64,000 nucleotides of DNA. It comes from Alentia gelatinosa (lineage: Eukaryota > Annelida > Polychaeta > Phyllodocida > Polynoidae). The notes below the pieces were generated by a model. It was given only the letters and a program-made list of their open reading frames with translations. It was not told the DNA's origin and did not search any database. How positions within the stretch are numbered: the first letter of the stretch is position 1; each line of letters starts with the position of its first letter. This document shows positions 55,401 to 64,000 of the stretch, piece after piece. A program made the position numbers and the translations under genes. Location of the stretch: the NCBI GenBank assembly GCA_950022655.1, contig OX465580.1, positions 43,894,028 to 43,958,027 of the forward strand, written 5' to 3'.

Positions 55401-58400
55401 TAGTACTTAACTTAACCATGGATAATTTTTTTAGCCCACACATAATGTATCGTGTTCATTCCGGACAAGCACTCTTAGGTTAGATGAAATATGAAGCTGG
55501 CTGGCAGATTGATCCCTTACCTCTAACAAACCAGGCAAGAATATTCTCTAACAGACCGTGTAAGGATATGTTCTGACAGACCGTATCGGGATATTGCCTA
55601 AAAGACAACATCTGAAGGTTCTGACAGACTATCTCAGAATATTCTCTAACAGACCATATCAAGATATTCTATAGCAGACCGTGTTAGAATATTCTCTGAC
55701 AGATCTAAAGTGTCATATTCTCTTATGCCCTTTTCAATTCGTAATTTATATGATCTACAAACAATCAAGGTATCTTGCTGCACCGAGTCTACTTAAAAAC
55801 CGGCGTCAGTGGATATCACATATCTTTATATTACATACATGAGTTACACTCTCCCTATGGCTATGGTCTACAAAATTGCCGATCTGTTATCAAGAAACTC
55901 GCATATTCTTTTATTCTATGTTCAGAATATTGTAATAGTTTTTTTTGTGTCGAAAAAGAGCCAGTATCAATGACTAAAGCACCGAATATGGGCAAAACAC
56001 TTACGTTGTTGTCTTATATTATATTCCTCTCCAGATATTATCATTCAATACACGTACTAATAATGTTTAAATTTTATATTCTACAGAAAATCTATACGAA
56101 CATCTGCCTTGTTCCTGCTATAAAGAAAATCCGGGGAGGACCGCCGTTAAATTAGGCCCGATGTGGTACGGTTAGAAAAAAAACATTTACTATCGCATTA
56201 TCTAAAAAAAAAAAATAAGCGCTCAAAAAGAAGAAATTTAGGTGAAGGGCAATGTCAAAATTGGTCGGTTTTAACTTATAGATAAATACAACTTGTCATC
56301 ACCTTTGTAAAAGATGCATTTCATTTTGGGTGAAACCATGGGCCCTCCTCAGTTGATAACGTTTCAGAATTCTATGTTTGTCACCGATCCATCTGAATAA
56401 ATCACCTCTATTTCAACTCCAAACATATAAAAAAGCAAGAGACACAATCAGATTTCTCACCTATTGCCCACATTATTGAAACCTAGATAATAATTTCCGG
56501 AATAACTTTTGAATAGCATACCATCATCGGAGCAGGTTGAACACTTATCGGGATAACAAGATTTCATATTGGGGCATACTATTTTTGTTGACCTTTCAAT
56601 CGCAGGTAATAATTTTCGAAATCGCCGTTTTAATGCTACTAAAGCAATAAACAGTTTCCCTGTGCCTCAGCTTCAACTGTGGGCAGTTAAAATTACATAC
56701 AGAGCGATAGGTAATTATTTCAAACGTATAAAGAAGCAATCCTTAATCCTAACTAATAGACTTTGTGTTTGTAGGTGCGGCGATCTATACAGCACATCTT
56801 TTCTACAAAAGACAAAGTTGACAGCGAAGGAGCTGAAGCTAAGTGACAGACTGAGAAGTCTGCTTGACAGAATGGAGGTGGAGTCACGCTGCCCTCTAGA
56901 GGACGAACCATGTACTGCCATCACAGCCCGGCACACGAACGGCGAAACTACGTGTCTCACAGCAGACAAGGTGGTGTCAGAACAGTGTCACGACACTAAC
57001 AGTGCCCGAGGCGAAAATGGGGCGAGTGAAAAGAGGAAGCAGGTTGAGACTGCACCAAGTGAGCCTCCCCGGAAAAGAGTCAAACGAGAAACGCGGACAC
57101 CTGATAATCAGCTGCCGCCGTTCTACTATGATATTCATCGTCAGAAGATAAAGGATTATGATATCCCAAAGTAAGTCAAACTCGATTTTTATTCAGGAGC
57201 TAGAATCACCGATATTTTATTGGAAAAAGCCTGGGACTGTGAAATAATATATATGTTTCATTGTGAGAACTTGTCTTCCAATGAACTCCTCTGGGATTTC
57301 AGTTAAAATCTCTAATCTGGATATAAGAATAATGGTTGGTTTTTTAAAAATCTGAATTATCAGTGTGAGATTTACAAAAGTTTCTCCACAGGCTTATCTC
57401 AAGCAATTCTTCCCTGCATCCTGAGCGGTAAAATAAAGCTAAATGGGGTGATGGTAGCGCGATCAGTGAAAGAACTAGTCAAGAACTAGTCAAAAATCAG
57501 TGGAGATCCTACTGCAATCGGCTGCCAATGATCACGGCCCTAGCTCCACTGCAGCGATTGAACCCCGATCACCGCGACGAAATGGTGGCCCCTCAGTCGG
57601 CTGCAGTGGAGCACCACCTTGATATACAATCCAAGTCCATAATATCTCCAAGTTTCTATACCAGAGATAAAAAAACTTCTTGGGAAGCCAAAATCGAATC
57701 TAAAGAGACTCTACTCAGGGTATTTCCGCAATGCTGATGCCAAAGATACAGTGATGACTTTGTAAAAGCTTGAAATATTGGCTCTGTGTGGTTGTCAGAG
57801 CATTTGGATTGAAGACTTTCAGTGTTGATTAGTCATAGAATGATTATTCGCCAATCTGGCTGGGGACTTCCGATTCAGAACACCCTCCAAATTCCCCTGA
57901 CATCGAGTCAGTTTGCCATATTACCGGTAACAACAAATCGCTGTCAGAATGTAAAATGGTGAAAACTATACTACATGTATTTGACTTTCTTATGTGCAAT
58001 CTGTACATGTAGTAGTAAATACATTATCCAAACAGGATTTTAACATGCCAACTCGAAAAAATATTCGGACGTCCATCTCTGGTGTTGTTCAATGTGTGTG
58101 TATGTATTGCGTAATTGACAAGCCCCCCTTAACAAAACCAGACTTCTCTGAAAATTTCAGAGCAAATCATTATGTGAGGCCTCAGTTTAGACCATAAACG
58201 TGATGTCAACATATCATCGAAACAACCGATTCCCTTCGAGTTGGAATGTTTGAATCATGTCTGGACGATGTAAATAGTCATAAATAAACTATTTCATGTT
58301 GTAATTCCAAATAAGAAAGTCAATCTATTCATCTTTTCACGATCTTAGACTCTTACAGCGCTTTGTATTTACCAGTAAGATGGCGGACCGATCCACTATC

Positions 58401-58785
58401 AGGTGAATTTGCATAATTTGGAGGGTATTCTTTGGTATTATGATCCGAAAGTCATCAGCCGGATCGGCGAATAGTATCGTAAGTGAACGTCCTAATCAGC
58501 CCATAGGCTTAGCATTATGTGGGTGAATGTCTTATAAGCATTATTTTTCAAAACATTTTTATTTAAAGAAAATAGTTGTTCAACATTTCAATCTAAACAA
58601 GTGTTGTATATTTTCTTGGTAGAGCGGACAAGTTCGTCAGTCTGCTTCGAGAGGAGGGTTTCCGGGCGTGCAGGACGACGTTTGACTGCACGGCCGTCAG
58701 AACGAATGCCGTGCGCAGCCAGGTCGTCGATGTCATCATCAGACGCTGCTCAGAGACGCCGAAACCGAACCGGGACCCCAAATAG
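52363..58785 (+). CDS. TRMT1L: TRMT1-like tRNA (guanine-N2) dimethyltransferase, 3' seven exons
   Basis: A SAM-dependent methyltransferase of the TRM1 family. Human TRMT1L is nuclear/nucleolar and has been reported to dimethylate guanosine 27 of tRNA-Tyr. Seven exons (52363-52448, 52759-53011, 53387-53599, 54734-54924, 56087-56165, 56775-57170, 58623-58785) join with consistent phases to 459 codons plus TAG. Visible motifs: CLDAFGATG (SAM-binding motif I) with [17 protein letters not shown] (motif II), [18 protein letters not shown] (catalytic DPFG), [26 protein letters not shown], a cysteine pair in LPCSC, a basic nuclear-signal-like [18 protein letters not shown], and a C-terminal domain with [10 protein letters not shown]...VRTNAV. 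The IAGLQW and KAP words fit TRMT1L rather than TRMT1. The human protein is over 700 residues, so the N-terminal zinc-finger part is unlocated. AATAAA signals lie at 58934 and 59005. Confidence 0.93.
52759..53011 (+). CDS. TRMT1L: TRMT1L exon (motif II)
   Basis: Acceptor TTTTGCAG, donor GTAAGC. Encodes [20 protein letters not shown] and [13 protein letters not shown], up to the [13 protein letters not shown] block. An insert of about 25 residues between the NNM and ISADAN blocks is variable in the family. Confidence 0.93.
53387..53599 (+). CDS. TRMT1L: TRMT1L exon (catalytic DPFG)
   Basis: Acceptor CCCTCAG, donor GTGACG. Encodes [33 protein letters not shown] and [15 protein letters not shown]. 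The DPFG tetrad forms the catalytic motif of TRM1 enzymes and is intact. Confidence 0.95.
53600..54733 (+). other. TRMT1L intron, 1134 bp
   Basis: No repeat family or RNA gene recognised; a poly-A run lies at about 54184-54197. Confidence 0.7.
54734..54924 (+). CDS. TRMT1L: TRMT1L exon (ARCNKGIEV block)
   Basis: Acceptor TTCTTATTAG, donor GTTAGT. Encodes [31 protein letters not shown] and a CKMCEEY cysteine pair. Confidence 0.94.
54925..56086 (+). other. TRMT1L intron, 1162 bp
   Basis: Contains the 25-bp minisatellite at 55522-55715. Otherwise nothing recognised. Confidence 0.7.
55522..55715 (+). repeat. 25-bp intronic minisatellite, about 8 copies
   Basis: Units close to CTCTAACAGACCGTGT then AGAATATT start near 55522, 55548, 55573, 55598, 55621, 55646, 55670 and 55695, with 23-26 bp spacing and marked divergence. 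Confidence 0.85.
56087..56165 (+). CDS. TRMT1L: TRMT1L exon (LPCSC...GPMW block), 79 bp
   Basis: Acceptor TTCTACAG. Encodes [20 protein letters not shown] followed by VKLGPMW, which aligns with the cysteine-containing LPC-C...GKTA-ELGPLW region of the family. Donor choice: GTACGG after 56165 is needed for the frame to continue as [11 protein letters not shown]; the neighbouring GTTAGA would lead to a stop in the next exon. Confidence 0.82.
56775..57170 (+). CDS. TRMT1L: TRMT1L exon (linker, nuclear-signal-like, PPFYYDIHR)
   Basis: Acceptor GTTTGTAG, donor GTAAGT. Encodes [20 protein letters not shown], a polar low-conservation linker, the basic PPRKRVKRE stretch (candidate nuclear localisation signal) and [20 protein letters not shown]. 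The longest exon of the set. Confidence 0.93.
57171..58622 (+). other. TRMT1L intron, 1452 bp
   Basis: Contains a fold-back MITE (57843-58475), which accounts for nearly half of the intron. Confidence 0.75.
57843..58475. mobile_element. Fold-back MITE (family 2) in TRMT1L intron
   Basis: The arms of about 170 bp are inverted: left starts ATTATTCGCCAATCTGGCTG, right ends CCGGATCGGCGAATAGT. Both arms carry TACCCTCCAAATT-like, CACCTGA, GCTGT(C/A)AGA and GACTTTCTTAT words in mirrored order. Related to 47557-48404. Confidence 0.8.
58623..58785 (+). CDS. TRMT1L: TRMT1L terminal exon
   Basis: Acceptor TTCTTGGTAG. Encodes [31 protein letters not shown] and a short basic tail ending KPNRDPK, then TAG at 58783. 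The tail is shorter than in vertebrate proteins. Confidence 0.92.
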
Positions 58786-58933
58786 CCACCCTGTTTATTA
58801 TAGCCGAAACTGTTTATGCGTCTTAGGATACAAGTCATATCCTACTTTAAAGATTTAATACTATTGTCCGACAGGAAGTGATTATTTTCCAACATGGACA
58901 GCCAGGGAGGGCACTGGGTAGCAGAGATATGTA

Positions 58934-59010
58934 AATAAAAGCATCGGGCTGTTCAAGAAAATACCTGCTTTTGGATTGTTGATCAACAATATTGTTTAAT
59001 GCACAATAAA
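58934..59010 (+). terminator. Candidate TRMT1L polyadenylation signals
   Basis: AATAAA at 58934-58939 and again at 59005-59010, 150-225 bp after the stop codon. Confidence 0.5.
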
Positions 59011-59149
59011 TGACGAAATGAAAGCAATGATGAATAATAATCTGCAAAAAGATCTGTTATTCCTTTCAAGAGGATTTGGTATACACGTACTTCATTCCTC
59101 TTTGCTATAAGGGATCATGATTTCATGATATTGGAAAGCCAAATTTTAA

Positions 59150-60010
59150 TAGTTGTATATTATAGGCCACCTAACTGAACAGAAATACTGAGCTGCTCAA
59201 GTGGAATTACATAGGGAGTCCCCCAAAAAATTCTGGAAAATTATAAAAACACTAAGCTTCAAAGAGCATAGTAGCACTATCGAAACTGACTGATCAAAAC
59301 ATTGGCGATGAGATACGAACTACACAAATACCACATTACGTAAATAAATACTTTACCATGGTAGGTGTACTTCGTCAACTTAATGCAATGGGGACATATA
59401 TAACAGATATTGAGAGAACACAATATTATCAAACTCACCAAATCCAGAATTGGAAAATAATGATGATTACCATACGTGTATAACTGTGACTAGATGATAC
59501 AAACTTATACATAAAATTGATGAAAATAATTCCAGTAGATTGGAAGATGTTAACTCAAGAGTTTTCAAAGGCACCTCTATGCCTTTGCAAACTCAGCGAT
59601 GACACTTATTCCTTAGTTCTTTTGCAAAGCAGCTATTCCCTCGGGAATGGGCGAAGGCAGATGTGATACCAATACCGAAAAATGGAAACTCCACTTCAGT
59701 CGCTGACTGGAGACCAATAACACTACCGGTACTCCCGATACCAGGTAAACTCATCGAACATGTTAATACATCAATCAGTTAGTAATTTCATTGAAGGTAA
59801 TTATTTATTAAACCCACAGCAGTATGGCTTCATGTCGGGAACTGAATTAGTACAATATATATACTGAAAGAAACAAGGGTGAATTAGCAATATGTGTTTT
59901 CGTGGATTATAATAAAGCTCTGGACCATGTAAATCACAAAAATTTTGATAGAAAGATTGGGTAAATTAGGGATTGACAATTCATCAATTGGCTGGTTGAG
60001 TCTACTTAAG
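59150..60010 (+). pseudogene. LINE RT fragment
   Basis: In broken frames: YVNKYFTMVG (59335), then FAKQLFPREWAKADVIPIPK (59620-59690), DWRPITLPVL, PQQYGFMSGTEL and VFVDYNKALDHVNHK (59910-59950). These are the start of a non-LTR RT. The similarity stops at 60010, where a MITE-like end begins. Confidence 0.78.
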
Positions 60011-60060
60011 GGCCGATTCCACCAACAGGATGGATTTACCATGGTATATCTGCTAATTAT
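60011..60060 (+). repeat. MITE-like end, partner not found
   Basis: GGCCGATTCCACCAACAGG resembles the end of the MITE at 49978 (GTGCTGATTCCACCAACAC). It truncates the LINE RT fossil. No inverted partner was found downstream. Confidence 0.4.
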
Positions 60061-63000
60061 TTATACCAATAGTCAATCTTTTGACCAGGAACCAAATGAA
60101 AATAACACTATTTGAATGAAATTCTTATTTATCCGAAATAGTAACTCACTATGATAAATATTATTTAATACTTCATTAAGACCTGATCAAGTTTGATAGG
60201 TCGCCACGTGGCATCTAAAAATAGAGCTGGCTCAGAGTGAGTGAGCTGATTTTGACCTGGATGATTGTAGACAAATGGGCTGTGGACATTTCCGGTTTTT
60301 TTTTTAAAACCTCACCGGCACCCCTGCAATATATTCATTCAAGTAATGCAGTGTAGATCAATATATTCATTCAAGAAATGCATAAGAATTGTTCACCTGA
60401 TATCTGCTTTGTAGAGGCCATGATTGTACTCTTCCATTGTGTAAAAAAGAACAAAAAAACCTGAGGCCTACAAGGTAAGGTGATACGAGATTTCTCTTCT
60501 GAAACAAAATATTGATGTCTGCTTTTGAAAATTCAAATTAAGTAAGAGTTCCGAGGTAAAATACAAACTACACAAATCTTTTAGAATGTGATTTTATTTT
60601 TATTTCCTTTATGGAACAACAACAGCAACGTCCTTTAGCTACATAGAGATAGGGATGCTCTCCAGCATGCAAATATATTTGAGATTTAAGGCCTTGTAAT
60701 AACAACATCTAGATTCACAAAGCCTAACAGGAGTATCTAAAATACTACTTGTTTACACCTGTACATGAAAGTATCCAAAGTTATTTTCAATCAAAAAGTT
60801 GGTTGTAATTAACAGACGTTATAAGTCAGATGTCAACTGTTCATCTCAGGTAAGCACCAGGTTATAGCTATACCTTAGTTATATAAACCGGGAACCAGAA
60901 ATAGTTTTCGAAATAAGTTTTTATAAGGAGTACTTCCGATTATGAACTACACTGGGACACCCTCACCAGACGGCATTTCTAAAAGGACCTGTGTTTGTTA
61001 AAAGTGCCATATTACAAATGTCTACAGGTTTCTTAATTTCACGCCTACACTAGAGAAAATGGAGAAACATCGAATATTAATAGGGCAATTTGGGAAATTA
61101 TAGTACTTCCAATCATATGCTGTTTTGAACACAAACATCTCCGGTTATCGCTCAAACTATGTACAATTACCTAGTACACTGAAATAATAAATTATCTAAA
61201 ATATACAAACCAGTAACAATATAAACGAGACATTTTGGTAATGCTGACTTGCAACATCAATGAGCAGAATAATATATACAGCCTCTGTAACACCAATACT
61301 ATTTTCGTTTAATGTTTAAAGTACAGAAAATGAATCTAAAGCCATATCGCATATATGTCCATCCACAGTTAGTGAATATCAAAATCATTGAATGAGCCCT
61401 TTTTCTAGAACATCTCTGTTCAAGTGACACAAAATCAAAATGGTTTAAGTAAAAAGAAAGTTTGTTCTGACCGGTTTATGGTGGATACATTTATTATGTA
61501 TTATTATGTACATAGAGGACAGTGGTAAGCATTCAGCTATAACATTTAATAACTGTCATTCAGAGGTGTTTGGTAGCAGCATTGTGAACTGGTGAAGCAG
61601 AACAATTTCAATCGTAACTGATGACATCAACGCCAAATTCAGCTGTCAAATCGTAACATTTTTAGATTTGTTGTAATTACGACAGAGCAATACCAGGCTA
61701 TCAATTTAAACTATATTAATCACATTTATGGGGTATAAAAAGCTGTTTTGATTGTGATTCGCATCAAAACACAAACCTATGACTTTGGAAAAAGATGAAT
61801 AAATTTCCAATCCCCTAGTTTTATGGTAACTGTCGCTCAGTAATTCTGAGGAATGTACATAGAATGTCCATGTCCGAAAATTAGACGCCGAGCCTGAAGT
61901 AGAAACCACACTATAACAAATCACTGCCCATCAGATGAAAGTCCTGAACAATATTCTACCAGGTATACAATGAACACCAAGTTCCTTCCCTAGTTTTAAC
62001 GTATAAGGAAATTATTGGCATTTTGTGTGGATTATACTTGAATTACTGAGAATGTGAACAATTAAGTCTCTTTTGATATTCTCAATCACAAATGCATGCA
62101 GAAAACTTTTAGTTCCTAGGGGTGAAGAGAAATTTGGCTGCTCGTGATATTGATATAAGACAAGCTACAATGGTGCAAGAAGAAAAACCCTTGACATACC
62201 CTTAAATAAAGGCTACTACGTCAATGTAGGCGGGTGTCCTACATTGGGTTTATCATTGAAGAAAACTGACACTAAATAGGAGAGTAATAAAAAGGAGCAC
62301 AGCAATAGCAAATATAAGAACGCTGAGACTGGTATAAAGAAGGTCAACATAGAGGCTTCATCAACATAGTCTTTTTTTTGAGTCGTTAATATGTGTACAG
62401 AAACTTCCCAAGGGAAAAGTCGATCTCTCATTATATACATCTCCCAACAAACTTCGCCCATGAAGGGATATTACCGTCCTAGTTAGATATGTAAACTTAT
62501 CCATTTACAGATAAAGCGCGTAAAAATTCGGCTTGTCAATTTGCATTTAATTACAATGAATGAACTGTGTGTAAGTAAGTCAAATATCAGTCGGTTAGTT
62601 GGCAAATGGGTCCCAGTTGTTTGGGTTTTTTTAAAACCGAATATATGCATATATACACTGGAAAACTCAATCGTTCCAACTTAGCCACCAAAACCATTTA
62701 GGAAGAAGAGTTCTATATTTAGATATCATACACATGTTCATTAGAGGGGCTGCTGTTATGACCTAAGACGAAATGCAAAACAGCAGAACCCTACTGAGCA
62801 AAGCGCCTCCAGCAATATCTGCACTAGGAACACATCGCTTCTCCATTCCCTTAGTCGTAGCACAATATAAAAGCACCATCTATCACATCAGCGATAAGGA
62901 CAGCGATTCAACAACGAGCGTTGAGCCAGGTCGGTCACTGAGGATCTATTGCATCATGGGGGGACCTTTAGTAAGTCGAATTTACCATCCCTCATTTACG

Positions 63001-64000
63001 GAACTCTTAGGACGCCATCGGGCATGCGCACATCAACATACAAGACATTCCTTCTTCTACACCATTAACATATAGCGCTCCCTACTGGTTAGACAAAATG
63101 GTACCATTTAGCATTCCTACATTGTATCAGAACTGCCGTAACCATTAAAAGAAATTTTACATTTCGAAACCTACCCAAACTGTCACACAATACGTAAATC
63201 TTGTTACGCTATTCAGGTTTGTCCAGTTAGTCCATTACTTAGTTTAATAGGGGCTATTACGTCCCCCAGTACTCCTACACGAACCAAGGTCTTGAGACCT
63301 CCCAAATCATCACAATTTCATATCAATGTAACTTCTCTTTTTTAACTATACCATTTAGACAAGGGTGTAGAAATTCCCTTCATTCATTTTGCACTTCAGA
63401 CAATATTTACGGTTTTCGTGCATAATTTAGTAAAACCCTTTGTTTGTTTGCAATGTATCCCCTTCTCAAAGCATACATACACATGCCAATCAACGACTGG
63501 GGAACAACAAGGAATCGTACATCGGGCTAATTTGATAAGCTTCGCTTGCCATGTTATCGTGGACAACAGTCAGTCATGACTAAAACCATATGCTCTACAT
63601 GTATTTTACATTTTAGCAATCTAATTATAACTTATGGCGAACAGATATACAAGAAAGTATATATACTCATTAGGTCTCCATTAATTTGCCCCAAATTCCA
63701 TTAATTCTGATTTTATTTCAATCAGAAGAACTGGCCTTGTATCAGAATTGGCAGGAAAAACACTAGGATATTCGTTTTGTGATGTGTCTTATGAGCAAAT
63801 CCATAGTTGGAGACGAAACAGAAATTAGACAAGATCAGAGCAGGGCGAGTGATTGGAGAATTACCTCCCTGAGATAAAGATTAACAGACAAATGAAAATT
63901 GACACTAAATGCATATGTGAGAAATACCGTATATACGTCTCATTGACCTGGAATTCCATGTTTCAGCGTGGTGACCTTATGTTATCACTGTGAACATAAG
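60061..64000. other. AT-rich stretch without recognised genes
   Basis: No coding region, RNA gene or complete element supported. The minus-strand ORF 62216-62461 (81 codons) has a hydrophobic middle but no recognisable family and may be chance. Confidence 0.5.

Noticed and set aside
62216..62461. Small membrane protein gene on the minus strand
   Set aside because: 81 codons with one hydrophobic stretch in AT-rich DNA; no family, no neighbours, no splice evidence. Chance is as likely.

Overview
The window reads as nuclear DNA of an invertebrate animal, probably marine. The only cellular gene I can support is split by spliceosomal introns with GT..AG borders. There are no bacterial-style operons, and most of the rest is transposable elements (TEs), minisatellites and (TA)n tracts. 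The host gene is TRMT1L (TRMT1-like tRNA N2-guanosine methyltransferase, + strand). Seven consecutive coding exons lie between 52363 and 58785, all phases agree, and the stop is TAG at 58783-58785. Its 5' exons were not found. The exact taxon cannot be fixed from sequence alone. I found no tRNA, rRNA or CRISPR.

Layout. 1-5980: unassigned DNA, a 63-bp tandem array (2565-3235) and a paired inverted-repeat element (3931-5580). 5981-11077: an intact-looking Ty3/gypsy LTR retrotransposon with 189-bp LTRs, a 5-bp target duplication, a tRNA-Leu-type primer site and one 1348-codon gag-pol ORF. 11163-11455: a MITE. 12648 to about 16600: a decayed minus-strand Ty3/gypsy copy with most of its integrase deleted. 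19336-28404: one (TA)n locus that has collected four elements, namely a 3.9-kb TIR element rich in TCACGTCCG words, two solo LTRs of one family in opposite orientation, and a complete non-autonomous LTR element whose payload is nested 15-, 36/18- and 110-bp repeats. 28690-36100: RT fossil, possible pogo-like element, a fold-back element (32342-33891) and quiet DNA. 36105-39030: 5'-truncated minus-strand LINEs with RNase H.

38991-43895: the most unusual part. It holds fossils of a NADAR domain and an SGNH-hydrolase-like protein, then the endonuclease and RT of a LINE. Two clusters of five small hairpins bracket the SGNH fossil. They share a core close to TCTGTAAATTAGA while their flanking stems differ from site to site yet stay complementary. 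A MITE with a TAA target duplication sits in the LINE endonuclease frame.

43918-50237: a dense set of MITEs and TIR elements, including a very GC-rich one (44560-45643) and nested ones. 50238-58785: a promoter-like block and TRMT1L. 58786-64000: one more LINE fossil and AT-rich DNA without recognisable genes.

How the parts relate. The TE modules are independent except for shared ends and shared priming: all three LTR elements with visible primer sites use tRNA-Leu-type sequences, so the autonomous gypsy element could in principle supply enzymes to the satellite-carrying LTR element. The hairpin/NADAR/SGNH region is the best candidate for something undescribed.
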